Notes: generated from the sequence alone by a model not told the origin. A DNA stretch of 64,000 bases from Pseudomonas sp. CROZ-RG-20F-R04-15 (GCF_022662375.1 NZ_JAKNQL010000027.1:1-64000), one strand, 5' to 3'. Positions 47,201 to 58,481 are shown, counted from the stretch's first letter. A program made the numbers and translations.

Positions 47201-47788
47201 GACGAATACACGCAACAATCCGAGCGTAAACGTTATCTGGATGCCCAGGACGCCGATCTGGTCGAGGCACTGGAAACGCTTGAAAACGTAATCCGCAAGA
47301 TCGACAAGGAAACCCGTAACCGTTTCAAAGATACCTTTGATCAGATCAACGGTGGTTTACAGGCACTTTTTCCAAAAGTTTTCGGCGGCGGGCGCGCGTA
47401 TTTGGAACTGACGGGCGAAGATCTACTCGATACAGGGGTAACGATCATGGCGCAGCCGCCAGGGAAGAAGAACAGCACCATCCATTTGCTCTCCGGCGGG
47501 GAAAAAGCCCTGACCGCACTGGCACTGGTTTTTGCCATCTTCAAATTGAACCCGGCGCCGTTCTGCATGCTCGATGAGGTTGACGCGCCACTGGATGACG
47601 CTAACGTTGGACGCTACGCACGCTTGGTCAAAGAGATGTCGCAGACCGTGCAGTTCATCTATATCACCCACAACAAGATCGCCATGGAAATGGCCGAGCA
47701 GTTGATGGGCGTAACGATGCATGAGCCGGGTTGTTCGCGACTGGTAGCCGTGGATGTCGAGGAGGCGATGGCGATGGTGGACGCCTGA
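44300..47788 (+). CDS. smc: Chromosome segregation protein SMC
   Basis: Structural maintenance of chromosomes ATPase that compacts and segregates DNA as a dimer. The 1162-residue product has the Walker A motif GPNGCGKS at 31-38, long coiled coils (about 170-500 and 660-1000), a central hinge domain (about 515-630), and the C-terminal signature LLSGGEKALTALAL followed by Walker B FCMLDEVDAPLDD. The start is GTG at 44300, 2 nt after the gntR stop; the translated N-terminus MRLKCIKLAGFKSFVDP is canonical. No ScpA/ScpB gene is nearby. zipA and ligA follow, the usual order in pseudomonads. Confidence 0.96.
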   Translation: MRLKCIKLAGFKSFVDPTTVNFPSNMAAVVGPNGCGKSNIIDAVRWVMGESSAKNLRGESMTDVIFNGSTSRKPVSQASIELVFDNSDGTLLGEYAAYAEISIRRKVTRDSQTTYYLNGTKCRRRDITDIFLGTGLGPRSYSIIEQGMISKLIESKPEDLRNFIEEAAGISKYKERRRETENRIRRTHENLARLTDLRDELERQLERLHRQAEAAKKYQEFKAEERQLKAQLSALRWQDLNDQVGQRESIIGTQEVSFEALVAEQRNADAAIERLRDGHHDLSERFNLVQGRFYSVGGDIARVEQSIQHGQQRLRQLQDDLKEAERARLETESHLGHDRTLLLTLGEELDMLVPEQEVTSAAAEEAAAALEDSESVMHGWQEQWDAFNLTAAEPRRQAEVQQSRIQQLETSMERLADRQKRLGEERALLSADPEDAAIMELNEQLAESEATLEDLQTSEEAQVEKLEQLRQELQQALTAQQQAQGDLQRLNGRLASLEALQQAALDPGTGTAEWLKEHNLAERPRLAEGLKVEAGWELAVETVLGADLQAVLVDDFSGFDLSGFTQGDLRLLSPASDGVRVAGSLLDKVDAQIDLSPWLGQVKPVDSLEQALALRGQLSAGESLISRDGYWVGRHFLRVRRASEAESGMLARGQEIEDLHLEREEKEATVEAMETRLQTLRAQQRQQENGREHLRRLLQDEARQQGELKAQLSAGKAKAEQLTLRRKRLDEELVELGEQRELEHEQVGEARMQLQDALDAMALDTEQRELLLAQRDSLRERLDRVRQEARQHKDHAHQLAVRLGSLRAQHDSTRQALERLEMQAERLTEKREQLSLNLEEGEAPLEELRLKLEELLDKRMTVDEELKTAQIALEDADRELRDAEKRRTQAEQQSQLIRGQLEQQRMEWQALTVRRKALQDQLLEDGYDLNGVLATLTAQASEREAEEELERINARIQRLGAINLAAIDEYTQQSERKRYLDAQDADLVEALETLENVIRKIDKETRNRFKDTFDQINGGLQALFPKVFGGGRAYLELTGEDLLDTGVTIMAQPPGKKNSTIHLLSGGEKALTALALVFAIFKLNPAPFCMLDEVDAPLDDANVGRYARLVKEMSQTVQFIYITHNKIAMEMAEQLMGVTMHEPGCSRLVAVDVEEAMAMVDA

Positions 47789-48047
47789 GCCAGCGTGGTG
47801 TCGGAAAGGTAATTGAGGGCTGTAGGACTTTTTTACCGCGTTCGACTTGCTGGCCAATCGACATATTCGTGCAAGCCAATGAGACAGACGGTGTAAAGTT
47901 GTCTTTGGTCGTGCTAGTTTAATGTCAATTTTTCGTATACGTGGGCAAAACGCCTGTCAGAACATAGAGTTGGCGCCACGTTTTAAAGCGGTTTGCACAA
48001 TGTAAACCCCTTATTTTTCAGCATTTTTTATAGAGGCACGGGATTAC

Positions 48048-48911
48048 ATGGAAATCGGTCTGCGCGAGTGGCTGATCGTCATCGGCATCATTGTGATAGC
48101 CGGTATTCTTTTCGATGGCTGGCGCCGTATGCGCGGCGGCAAGGGAAAACTGAAATTCCGTCTTGACCGAAGTCTGTCCAACCTGCCGGACGAGGACACC
48201 AGCGCTGAGCTGTTGGGCCCGGCCCGTGTACTGGATACGCATCAGGAACCGCAACTGGATGAACACGATCTGCCGTCGGTGAGCATGCCGGCCCGCGAAG
48301 CACGCGAGCCTCGCGAATCCGGCTCGAAACGTGGCAAGCGTGGCGGCAATGGCCCGGCTCAGGGCGACCTGAACCTCGACCTGGATCTGGACGGTGGCCC
48401 GAGCTTCAGCAGCCGTGACGGCGATTTCGCCGAAGACACCAAGCCTTCGCCGGCGGTGGTCGACAAAGACCAGCCGCAAGCTGAAGAAGTCCTGGTGATC
48501 AGCGTGATCTGCCGCGACGCTGCCGGCTTCAAAGGCCCGGCACTGTTGCAGAACATTCTGGAAAGCGGTCTGCGTTTTGGCGAGATGGATATTTTCCACC
48601 GTCACGAAAGCATGGCCGGCAACGGTGAAGTGCTGTTCTCCATGGCCAATGCGGTCAAGCCGGGCATCTTCGATCTGGACGACATCGACCATTTCAGCAC
48701 CCCGGCGGTGAGCTTCTTCCTCGGCCTGCCAGGCCCGCGTCATCCGAAGCAGGCCTTCGACGTGATGGTCGCCGCAGCACGCAAGCTGTCGCAGGAATTG
48801 AATGGCGAACTGAAAGATGACCAGCGCAGCGTTCTGACCGCGCAGACCATCGAGCACTACCGTCAGCGCATCGTTGAATTCGAACGTCGCGCCCTGACCC
48901 AGAAGCGCTGA
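48048..48911 (+). CDS. zipA: Cell division protein ZipA
   Basis: Inner-membrane division protein that tethers FtsZ to the membrane at the septum. The 287-residue product has one N-terminal transmembrane helix (about 5-24, [15 protein letters not shown]), a charged and proline-containing linker (about 45-145), and a C-terminal FtsZ-binding domain (about 150-280). A 259-nt gap separates it from smc, where it probably has its own promoter. ligA follows after 87 nt. Confidence 0.95.
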   Translation: MEIGLREWLIVIGIIVIAGILFDGWRRMRGGKGKLKFRLDRSLSNLPDEDTSAELLGPARVLDTHQEPQLDEHDLPSVSMPAREAREPRESGSKRGKRGGNGPAQGDLNLDLDLDGGPSFSSRDGDFAEDTKPSPAVVDKDQPQAEEVLVISVICRDAAGFKGPALLQNILESGLRFGEMDIFHRHESMAGNGEVLFSMANAVKPGIFDLDDIDHFSTPAVSFFLGLPGPRHPKQAFDVMVAAARKLSQELNGELKDDQRSVLTAQTIEHYRQRIVEFERRALTQKR

Positions 48912-48959
48912 TTGAAAAGATTGCCTCGTCATAGAAAGGCAATCGGCAATATCGATTGA

Positions 48960-51354
<2,395 letters not shown>

Positions 51355-51356
<2 letters not shown>

Positions 51357-51460
51357 TCGTTCCCACGCTCCCGCGTGGGAATGCCGTTCCGGACGCTCCG
51401 CGTCCGCTGTGACGCAGAGCGTCACTGGATGCATTCCCACGCAGAGCGTTGGAACGATCA
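51355..51460. repeat. About 106-bp imperfect palindromic repeat, copy A
   Basis: Begins GATCGTTCCCACGCTCC and ends GAGCGTTGGAACGATC, so the termini are inverted repeats. Internal parts (GTGGGAATGC / GCATTCCCAC and GACGCTCCGCGTC) also pair, so the whole can fold into one long stem. Its first bases overlap the TGA of ligA. A second copy is at 56571-56684. Confidence 0.85.
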
Positions 51461-51507
51461 ACCCGCAGGAATGATCTAGTCTTGGCAAGCCCCAGGGAGA
51501 GATCGCC

Positions 51508-52671
51508 ATGCACCGTTTTTTCGAGCAGCTGAGTTCCCGCATCATCGCGCCGTTCATGGCCGAATCCTCACGCAACAGCAAAGTCTGGCCGTGCCGCTGC
51601 GGCCAGTCGCTGTTCTTTCGCAACAGTCAGTGCCTGGCTTGCAACGCGTTGCTCGGTTATCAACCAGAAGAAAGTCGCCTGACTTCGCTACAGCCGGGGC
51701 CGTACGAGGGCACCTGGACGCTGGATGCCGATCCCGACGCCGGACTGTTCCGCCGTTGCGCCAACCTCGACACCGCTGCCGCGTGCAACTGGCTGCTGCC
51801 GGCCAACGATCACGACAGCCTGTGCGTCGCTTGCAGCCTCAATCGCACCATCCCCGACCTGTCCGTCCCGAACAACCCTGAACGCTGGCGCAAAGTCGAA
51901 ATCGCCAAGCGGCGTCTCGTCGCTCAACTGATTACTCTCGGCTTGCCGGTGATTCCGAAAACCGTGGATGAAGACACCGGTCTGGCGTTCGATTTCATCG
52001 GTGTCGACCTCGAAGGCAATGCGCCAATGACCGGCCACGCCAACGGCCTGATCACTCTCGACATCAAAGAAGCCGACGACGCCCACCGCGAGCAGGTGAG
52101 AGCGGCGATGCATGAACCCTATCGCACGTTGCTCGGGCATTTTCGTCATGAGGTCGGCCACTATTATTGGGATCGCCTGATCGCCAACGGCCCATGGCTC
52201 GGTTCATTCCGCAGCCTGTTCGGCGACGAACGCGCCAGTTACGCCGAGGCGCTTGATCGTCACTATCAACAAGGCGCACCGCAGGACTGGCCACAGCAAT
52301 ACGTCAGTGCCTACGCAACCATGCACCCGTGGGAGGACTGGGCGGAAACCTGGGCGCATTACCTGCACATGATGGACGCCGTGGACACGGCGCTGGGGTT
52401 TGGCATGAGCGCACGGGAAATGGATTTCGACTACCAGCCGTTTCCGACCAGCACGCTGTACGACCCGGAGCATCCCGGTGGCGAGGCGTTTCTGTCGTTC
52501 GTCAACGCGTGGATCGAACTGGCGGGCATGCTCAACGAATTGTCACGGAGCATGGGCCAGCCGGATTTCTACCCGTTCGTACTGCCGGCGCCGGCGATTG
52601 CCAAGCTGCACTTCATTCATCTGGTGATCCAGCAGGCGGGCGGCAGGGCGGACGAGGTACTGGCCCTGTAG
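51508..52671 (+). CDS. Putative zinc-binding metallopeptidase-like protein (COG4307 type)
   Basis: Protein of 387 residues. A zinc-ribbon-like N-terminus (CRCGQSLFFRNSQCLACN, about residues 30-47) is followed by further paired cysteines (CANLDTAAACNW, and CVAC near 111). A large C-terminal region contains HEVGHYYWD (about 212-220), a gluzincin-type HExxH-like motif in which the usual glutamate is followed by V-G-H. It resembles uncharacterised proteins annotated as putative zinc-binding metallopeptidases. No signal peptide is present, so it acts in the cytoplasm. Substrate and role are unknown. It is flanked by ligA and the 4.5S RNA gene. Confidence 0.75.
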   Translation: MHRFFEQLSSRIIAPFMAESSRNSKVWPCRCGQSLFFRNSQCLACNALLGYQPEESRLTSLQPGPYEGTWTLDADPDAGLFRRCANLDTAAACNWLLPANDHDSLCVACSLNRTIPDLSVPNNPERWRKVEIAKRRLVAQLITLGLPVIPKTVDEDTGLAFDFIGVDLEGNAPMTGHANGLITLDIKEADDAHREQVRAAMHEPYRTLLGHFRHEVGHYYWDRLIANGPWLGSFRSLFGDERASYAEALDRHYQQGAPQDWPQQYVSAYATMHPWEDWAETWAHYLHMMDAVDTALGFGMSAREMDFDYQPFPTSTLYDPEHPGGEAFLSFVNAWIELAGMLNELSRSMGQPDFYPFVLPAPAIAKLHFIHLVIQQAGGRADEVLAL

Positions 52672-52737
52672 GCGCTGCTGCAGGCTGCGATCTTTATGTC
52701 TTTGACCTTGTTCATGTTTTTAATCTGAAACCAACGG

Positions 52738-52765
52738 TTGTAACTTCGTCTCAGATAGGTACAAT
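52738..52765 (+). promoter_or_regulatory. Candidate sigma-70 promoter of the 4.5S RNA gene
   Basis: -35 TTGTAA (52738-52743), a 16-nt spacer, and -10 TACAAT (52760-52765). Transcription would start near 52772, giving a precursor with a short 5' extension before the mature 4.5S RNA. Confidence 0.65.
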
Positions 52766-52797
52766 GGCGCGGCTCGCCGACAGGCAAGCGTCGTTAT

Positions 52798-52907
52798 GGT
52801 GACCCCATCGGTCCCCCCGCAACGATTACCCGTGAACCTGGTCAGAGCCGGAAGGCAGCAGCCACAGCGGGAACATTGTGTGCCGGGGTGTGGCTGGTGG
52901 GGTTACC
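52798..52907 (+). ncRNA. ffs: Signal recognition particle 4.5S RNA
   Basis: RNA component of the signal recognition particle, which binds Ffh and targets nascent membrane proteins. The termini GGTGACCCC and GGGGTTACC pair. The universally conserved apical region is visible as GGTCAGAGCCGGAAGGCAGC (around 52841-52861), with the GGAA tetraloop, and the matching 3' strand GTGTGCCGGGGTGTGGCTGG. Length of about 110 nt is normal. An intrinsic terminator follows. Its place just before the dnaX region is typical of pseudomonads. Exact mature ends are approximate. Confidence 0.93.
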
Positions 52908-52939
52908 ACCTTAACGAACAATCGAACGCTTCAACCAGA

Positions 52940-52971
52940 ACTGCATGGGTTTCGCCCACTGCGGTTTTTTT
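52940..52971 (+). terminator. Terminator of the 4.5S RNA gene
   Basis: Stem ACTGCATGGG pairing with CCCACTGCGGT, with one bulged C and a TTTCG loop, followed by a run of seven to eight T residues. Confidence 0.8.
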
Positions 52972-53005
52972 GTGTCTGCGATTTGGCCAGCGCCCTGAGT
53001 CAACT

Positions 53006-53093
53006 GTGGGAGCGAGCCTGCTCGCGAAGGCGTCAGACCTGCCAGAGATGAGACGACTGAGACACCGCTTTCGCGAGCAGGCTCGCTCCCACA
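53006..53093. repeat. REP pair (REPIN) R8
   Basis: Inverted REP copies, forward from 53006 and reverse ending at 53093. The end is 4 nt from the stop codon (53098) of the minus-strand binding-protein gene. Confidence 0.85.
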
Positions 53094-53097
53094 GGGG

Positions 53098-53847
53098 TTA
53101 TGGGGTGGCTTCAGAGCTGCCGGTATATAACCGGATAATCTCATCAATCTCCCCCGACATTTTCATCCGCAGCAACGTGCGCAATATCCGCTGCACCGGC
53201 ACTTTCGGATCATTCCTCACATAGCAGCCGACTTTCTGCTCCTGCAACACCGCGACACCTTGCAACTGCTTTTCAGGCATCAGACGCTGATTGAACCAGT
53301 CCAGCGTCCACTGATTGCTCACCGCATAGCGATAACGCCCGGCCAACAGCTTCTCCAATACCTGCTCCTGATTTCGCGCATCTTCGCGTTGCAGCCGATC
53401 AGCGTCGAACAGCGGTTGCAGGGTAGGGTAGGTATAGCCCAGCACGGTGCCGATGGATTGGCGGGGCAGAAGCGCGGGGTTGGCGCTGGCCGGTTGACCC
53501 TTGCGGCTGATCAACAGATCACGCTGAAACAACAGCGGCAGACTCCAGATGTAATCCCCCGACTGATTCGGCAGCCACGACTGTGCGGCATAGCAGCGCA
53601 CGTCGATCTCTCCATGTTCCATCGCGGTCTGCACGCGGGCGCGGGGCAGCACGTGAAACTCGGCCGGTACGCCGACCTGTGTGGCCAGGCTGAGCATCAG
53701 GTCGTAGAGAATGCCTTGGGTAGGGCGGCCGCGTTCGAATTGCACCATCGGCATCGCCCAGCTGTCGGGCATGGCGAAGCGCAACGGGGTTTCCGCTGCC
53801 GTCACATTCAGGCTGATTCCCAGCAACGCCCCCAAGGCCCAACGCAT
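53098..53847 (-). CDS. Periplasmic substrate-binding protein, family 3 (amino-acid type)
   Basis: Exported solute-binding-like protein of 249 residues. It has a signal peptide (MRWALGALLGISLNVTAAE, cleavage near A18) and the bacterial extracellular solute-binding family 3 fold (about 20-240, beginning TPLRFAMPDSW). No permease or ATPase gene is adjacent, so it may be an orphan receptor rather than part of a complete ABC importer. The ligand is unknown. The stop codon abuts a REP repeat. Confidence 0.8.
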   Translation of the reverse strand: MRWALGALLGISLNVTAAETPLRFAMPDSWAMPMVQFERGRPTQGILYDLMLSLATQVGVPAEFHVLPRARVQTAMEHGEIDVRCYAAQSWLPNQSGDYIWSLPLLFQRDLLISRKGQPASANPALLPRQSIGTVLGYTYPTLQPLFDADRLQREDARNQEQVLEKLLAGRYRYAVSNQWTLDWFNQRLMPEKQLQGVAVLQEQKVGCYVRNDPKVPVQRILRTLLRMKMSGEIDEIIRLYTGSSEATP

Positions 53848-53992
53848 AAACGCTCCGGTAATTCCCGATCCCGAGCCGATAAAAGCCTCTGCTGATGCAG
53901 CTTAGCCATATTAGACGAGGACACCGGATGCAATTTTGCCCTTGCTCCGCTAGCATTAGCCGCTTCTGCTTCCTTCGCTGCGACGGTTTTCG

Positions 53993-56095
53993 ATGAGTTA
54001 TCAGGTTCTTGCACGTAAATGGCGTCCGCGCTCGTTCCGCGAAATGGTCGGCCAGACCCATGTGCTCAAAGCTCTGATCAATGCCTTGGACAGCCAGCGG
54101 CTGCACCACGCGTACCTGTTCACCGGTACGCGCGGGGTGGGTAAAACCACGATTGCGCGGATCATTGCCAAATGCCTGAACTGTGAGACAGGTATCACTT
54201 CCAGCCCGTGCGGCGAATGCTCGGTATGTCGGGAAATCGACGAAGGTCGTTTCGTCGACCTGATCGAGATCGACGCCGCGAGCCGCACCAAGGTCGAAGA
54301 CACCCGCGAATTGCTCGACAACGTGCAGTACGCCCCGAGCCGTGGGCGCTTCAAGGTCTACCTGATCGACGAAGTGCACATGCTTTCCAGCCATTCCTTC
54401 AATGCGCTGCTGAAAACCCTCGAAGAGCCGCCTCCTTACGTCAAGTTCATCCTCGCGACCACTGACCCGCAGAAACTTCCGGCAACGATTTTGTCGCGCT
54501 GTCTGCAGTTCTCGCTGAAGAACATGACGCCCGAGCGTGTGGTCGAGCATTTGACCCACGTTCTCACTGCCGAAAACGTGCCGTTCGAAGACGATGCACT
54601 GTGGCTGCTCGGTCGCGCCGCTGACGGCTCGATGCGTGACGCCATGAGCCTGACCGATCAGGCGATTGCCTTCGGTGAAGGCAAGGTTCTGGCCACTGAC
54701 GTGCGGGCGATGCTCGGCACGCTGGATCACGGTCAGGTCTACGACGTCCTGCATTCGCTGATCGAAGGCGACGCCAAGGCGTTGCTCGAGGGCGTGCGTC
54801 ATCTGGCCGAGCAAGGCCCGGACTGGAACGGCGTGCTCTCGGAAATTCTCAACGTGCTGCACCGCGTGGCCATCGCTCAGGCGTTGCCGGAAGGCGTCGA
54901 CAACGGGCACGGCGACCGCGATCGCGTGTTGGCACTGGCGCAGGCCTTGCCGGCCGAAGACGTGCAGTTCTACTACCAGATGGGCCTGATCGGCCGCCGC
55001 GATTTGCCGCTGGCGCCGGACCCGCGTGGTGGCTTCGAGATGGTCCTGCTGCGGATGCTGGCCTTCCGGCCCGCCGATACCGCGGACGCCCCGAGGCAAC
55101 CGCTAAAGCCAGTGGGGATCAGCCAGGCCACAGTTGATTCCGCAAACTCCGTGGCTGCCGCGCCCAAGCCTGCGCCGGTAGTCGCTGCGGCTGTTGCGCC
55201 GGCTCCCGTTCCAGCGCCGGCGCCCGTCGCTACACCCGCGCCGGCTCCCGCGCCTGCGCCGGTTGCGCCCGTTGCCGCGCCAGAACCTGAACCTGCGCCT
55301 GTCGTCGCCGAAGCCGTCGTCGATCTGCCGTGGAATGACCCGGTGGAGCCCGAGGCGGAGCCTGAGCCCGAACCCGCGCAGCAACCTGCCGTCGAGCCGG
55401 TGCTGGAAACCACCGCCGAGCAACCCGAGTTGCCGCCGATGCCGTTGCCGACCCCGGACAGCGTCGTCCCGGAGGCGCCTGAGTGGGCTGCCGCGCCGAT
55501 CCCCGAGCCGTCGGTCGCCGAGGTCGATGCTGCCACACCGGGCGCGGACATGGACGACGAGCCACCGCTGGACGAGGACTACATCGAGCCGGACATGGAT
55601 TCGGCGTACAGCTACCTCGACGAACTGGCCATCGAACACGCCGCCGAACCTGCCCCGGAACCCGAGCCAGAACCGGCTGCGGCACCGGCAACAGGTCTGG
55701 CGTTGCAATGGCTGGAACTGTTCCCGAAACTGCCGATTTCCGGCATGACCGGCAGCATCGCCGCCAACTGCACGCTGATCGCGGTGGATGGCGACCATTG
55801 GCTGATGCACCTCGATCCTGCGCACAGCGCATTGTTCAACGCCACGCAGCAACGTCGTCTGAATGATGCGTTGAATCAGTTCCACGGTCGCACGCTGAGC
55901 CTGACCATTGAACTGATCAAGCCCGAGCAGGAAACCCCGGCCCAGGCCGCGTCCCGCCGTCGTGCCAATCGTCAGCGCGAGGCGGAGGAGTCGATCCACG
56001 GCGATCCGTTCATCCAGCAGATGGTTCAGCAGTTCGGCGCGGTGGTGCGACACGATACTATTGAACCTGTCGAGGCTCTGGTCACTCAGGGCTAA
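53993..56095 (+). CDS. dnaX: DNA polymerase III subunits gamma/tau
   Basis: Clamp-loader ATPase that organises the replisome, 700 residues. The AAA+ domain has Walker A GTRGVGKTT (about 43-51), the zinc-binding cysteines C-NCETGITSSPCGECSVC (about 63-81) and Walker B-like LIDEVHML. Domain III spans about 240-365. A long Pro/Ala/Glu-rich linker (about 385-560) separates this from the C-terminal tau region (about 575-700) that contacts polymerase and helicase. I see no A-AAA-AAG slippery heptamer like the one that makes gamma in E. coli. ybaB and recR follow, as in most gammaproteobacteria. Confidence 0.96.
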   Translation: MSYQVLARKWRPRSFREMVGQTHVLKALINALDSQRLHHAYLFTGTRGVGKTTIARIIAKCLNCETGITSSPCGECSVCREIDEGRFVDLIEIDAASRTKVEDTRELLDNVQYAPSRGRFKVYLIDEVHMLSSHSFNALLKTLEEPPPYVKFILATTDPQKLPATILSRCLQFSLKNMTPERVVEHLTHVLTAENVPFEDDALWLLGRAADGSMRDAMSLTDQAIAFGEGKVLATDVRAMLGTLDHGQVYDVLHSLIEGDAKALLEGVRHLAEQGPDWNGVLSEILNVLHRVAIAQALPEGVDNGHGDRDRVLALAQALPAEDVQFYYQMGLIGRRDLPLAPDPRGGFEMVLLRMLAFRPADTADAPRQPLKPVGISQATVDSANSVAAAPKPAPVVAAAVAPAPVPAPAPVATPAPAPAPAPVAPVAAPEPEPAPVVAEAVVDLPWNDPVEPEAEPEPEPAQQPAVEPVLETTAEQPELPPMPLPTPDSVVPEAPEWAAAPIPEPSVAEVDAATPGADMDDEPPLDEDYIEPDMDSAYSYLDELAIEHAAEPAPEPEPEPAAAPATGLALQWLELFPKLPISGMTGSIAANCTLIAVDGDHWLMHLDPAHSALFNATQQRRLNDALNQFHGRTLSLTIELIKPEQETPAQAASRRRANRQREAEESIHGDPFIQQMVQQFGAVVRHDTIEPVEALVTQG

Positions 56096-56162
56096 TAACT
56101 GAAGGCGCTCGGCTTCATTGGCCGGGCGCTGTTTTGATCCAAGTACTTTTGAGGTGATTCCC

Positions 56163-56501
56163 ATGATGAAAGGTGGCATGGCCGGCCTGATGAAGCAGGC
56201 ACAGCAGATGCAGGAAAAAATGGCCAAGATGCAGGAAGAACTGGCCAACGCCGAAGTCACCGGTAAGGCCGGCGGCGATATGGTCACCGTGGTGATGACC
56301 GGTCGTCACGACGTCAAAAGCGTCAGCATCGACCCGAGCCTGGTTGAGGGCATGAGCGAAGATGACAAAGAAATGCTGGAAGCGGTCATCGCCTCCGCCG
56401 TCAACGACGCTGTCCGTAAGATCGAAAAAAACAGCCAGGACAAAATGGGCAACATGACCGCCGGCATGAACCTGCCAGCCGGTATGAAACTGCCATTCTG
56501 A
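56163..56501 (+). CDS. ybaB: YbaB/EbfC family nucleoid-associated protein
   Basis: Small DNA-binding protein of 112 residues. It has a methionine-rich helical N-terminus ([20 protein letters not shown]) and the YbaB core containing [21 protein letters not shown]. It forms tweezer-like dimers on DNA. The double ATG at 56163 and 56166 leaves the first methionine uncertain. It lies 67 nt after dnaX in the dnaX-ybaB-recR row, which here is interrupted by an oxidoreductase gene before recR. Confidence 0.93.
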   Translation: MMKGGMAGLMKQAQQMQEKMAKMQEELANAEVTGKAGGDMVTVVMTGRHDVKSVSIDPSLVEGMSEDDKEMLEAVIASAVNDAVRKIEKNSQDKMGNMTAGMNLPAGMKLPF

Positions 56502-56530
56502 TTCGCCAATCGGCGACAGATGAGCTACAC

Positions 56531-56563
56531 AAAATGCCAGGCATTGCGCCTGGCATTTTTGTT
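56531..56563 (+). terminator. Intrinsic terminator after ybaB
   Basis: Perfect stem ATGCCAGGC/GCCTGGCAT with an ATTGC loop and flanking A- and T-runs, 30 nt beyond the ybaB stop. It separates dnaX-ybaB from recR. Confidence 0.9.
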
Positions 56564-56570
56564 TCTGGCC

Positions 56571-56684
56571 GATCGTTCCCACGCTCTGCGTGGGAATGCA
56601 GCCCGGGACGCTCCGCGTTCCAAGTCCAGAGCCGAACGCGGAGCGTCCGTTGCGGCATTCCCACGCGGAGCATGGGAACGATCA
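56571..56684. repeat. About 114-bp imperfect palindromic repeat, copy B
   Basis: Begins GATCGTTCCCACGCTCTGCG and ends with GCATGGGAACGATC. The same family as 51355-51460, with matching termini and a diverged middle (GGGACGCTCCGCGTTCC). It sits just after the ybaB terminator. Confidence 0.85.
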
Positions 56685-56777
56685 ATCCCGGCCAACTGAA
56701 TAAACATCGAACGCGCAAAAGCCACAACGGTCTGCTCCCTATACCCGCTGAATTCATCATTCACAGGAGACGCTGAC

Positions 56778-57812
56778 ATGTCCGACCCTCTCACGCTCAA
56801 CCAACGTTTCGTTCTCGCCTCGCGCCCGGTCGGCGCGCCGACCCCGGAAAACTTCCGCCTCGAACGCGAAGCGCTGCCGGATCTTGCGGATGGCGAGGTG
56901 TTGTTGAAAACTCTCTACCTGTCCCTCGATCCCTACATGCGCGGACGCATGAGCGACGCTCCTTCCTACGCCGCCCCGGTACAAATCGGCGAAGTGATGA
57001 CCGGTGGTGCTGTCAGCCGTATCGAGGATTCGCGTCATCCGAAATTCCATAAAGGCGATCTGGTGGTCGGGGCCACTGGTTGGCAGAGCCACAGCATCAG
57101 CGACGGGCGCAACATCATCCCGATCCCGTCCGGGCTGCCAAGTCCGTCGATGGCGCTGGGCGTGCTGGGCATGCCGGGCATGACTGCGTACATGGGCCTG
57201 ATGGACATTGGTCAGCCGAAAGAAGGCGAAACACTCGTTGTTGCCGCTGCATCCGGTGCCGTGGGTTCTGTGGTCGGCCAAGTGGCGAAGATCAAAGGCC
57301 TGCGTACGGTCGGTGTGGCCGGTGGTGCCGAAAAGTGCAAATACGTGGTCGAGGAACTGGGCTTTGACGCCTGCATCGATCACAAGGCTGCCGATTTCGC
57401 CGAGCAACTGGCCAAGGCTTGCCCCGACGGCATCGACATCTATTACGAAAACGTCGGTGGCCATGTGTTCGACGCGGTAGTACCGCTGCTTAACGCCAAG
57501 GCGCGCATTCCGCTGTGCGGGCTGATCGCCGGTTACAACGCTGCTGAAGCGCCGAAAGGCCCGGATCGTCTGCCGCTGTTGCAGCGCACACTGCTGACCA
57601 AGCGCGTGCGGATTCAGGGCTTTATCGTGTTCGACGACTACGGCGATCGCCAGCCGGAATTCATCAGCCACATGGTGCCGTGGGTGCGCGACGGCAAGGT
57701 GAAGTTCCGCGAGGACGTGGTCGATGGCCTGGAGCAGGCGCCCGAGGCGTTTATCGGTCTGCTGGAGGGGCGCAACTTCGGCAAACTGGTGGTGAAGGTC
57801 GCGCAGGACTGA
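56778..57812 (+). CDS. NADP-dependent oxidoreductase, zinc-free MDR family
   Basis: Medium-chain dehydrogenase/reductase of 344 residues, close to the leukotriene B4 12-hydroxydehydrogenase / CurA branch that reduces alpha,beta-unsaturated carbonyls. The nucleotide-binding motif AASGAVGSVVGQ lies near residues 155-166. The YYENVGG motif lies near 218-224. The structural zinc cysteines are absent, as expected for this branch. The natural substrate is unknown. It lies between ybaB and recR but is separated from ybaB by a terminator and a repeat. Confidence 0.87.
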   Translation: MSDPLTLNQRFVLASRPVGAPTPENFRLEREALPDLADGEVLLKTLYLSLDPYMRGRMSDAPSYAAPVQIGEVMTGGAVSRIEDSRHPKFHKGDLVVGATGWQSHSISDGRNIIPIPSGLPSPSMALGVLGMPGMTAYMGLMDIGQPKEGETLVVAAASGAVGSVVGQVAKIKGLRTVGVAGGAEKCKYVVEELGFDACIDHKAADFAEQLAKACPDGIDIYYENVGGHVFDAVVPLLNAKARIPLCGLIAGYNAAEAPKGPDRLPLLQRTLLTKRVRIQGFIVFDDYGDRQPEFISHMVPWVRDGKVKFREDVVDGLEQAPEAFIGLLEGRNFGKLVVKVAQD

Positions 57813-57878
57813 GTATTTGACGCTGGCCAGAGGCGCGGGTATAAACCGCGTCTCGTTGTTTTGTCGGACTTTTTACCC

Positions 57879-58481
57879 ATGAGCTTCAGCCCTTTGATTC
57901 GCCAACTGATCGACGCGCTGCGCACCTTGCCGGGCGTGGGTCAGAAAACCGCCCAGCGCATGGCGTTGCAGATGCTCGAGCGTGACCGCAGCGGCGGCTT
58001 GCGTCTGGCCCAGGCCCTGAGCCAGGCCATGGAGGGCGTCGGGCATTGTCGCCAGTGCCGCACGCTGACCGAAGACGATCTGTGCCCGCAATGCGCCGAT
58101 ACCCGCCGTGACGACACGCTGCTGTGCGTGGTGGAAGGGCCGATGGATGTGTATGCGGTCGAGCAGACCGGTTTCCGTGGGCGCTACTTCGTGCTCAAGG
58201 GGCATTTGTCGCCGCTCGATGGTCTGGGGCCTGAAGCGATCGGTATTCCGCAGTTGATGACGCGGATCGAAGAGGCAGGGACGTTTGCCGAAGTCATTCT
58301 CGCGACCAACCCGACGGTGGAAGGTGAGGCCACAGCGCATTACATCGCGCAGTTGCTGAGCAACAAAGGCCTGATCGCTTCGCGGATTGCCCACGGCGTG
58401 CCGTTGGGTGGTGAGCTGGAGTTGGTTGATGGCGGCACGCTGGCGCATTCGTTTGCCGGGCGTAAACCGATTTCCCTCTAA
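57879..58481 (+). CDS. recR: Recombination protein RecR
   Basis: Acts with RecF and RecO to load RecA on gapped DNA. The 200-residue product has the N-terminal helix-hairpin-helix ([17 protein letters not shown], about 17-33), a zinc finger ([16 protein letters not shown], about 57-72) and a Toprim domain (about 80-175, [15 protein letters not shown]). The ATG at 57879 gives the family N-terminus [15 protein letters not shown]; an upstream in-frame start adds six residues and is not favoured. Confidence 0.96.
   Translation: MSFSPLIRQLIDALRTLPGVGQKTAQRMALQMLERDRSGGLRLAQALSQAMEGVGHCRQCRTLTEDDLCPQCADTRRDDTLLCVVEGPMDVYAVEQTGFRGRYFVLKGHLSPLDGLGPEAIGIPQLMTRIEEAGTFAEVILATNPTVEGEATAHYIAQLLSNKGLIASRIAHGVPLGGELELVDGGTLAHSFAGRKPISL

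Noticed and set aside
55130-55690. Repetitive GCGCCGG/CCGGCTCCC tracts in dnaX, briefly considered as a repeat array
   Set aside because: They encode the Pro/Ala/Glu-rich linker of tau and have no regular spacer-repeat structure, so not CRISPR or tandem repeats of note.
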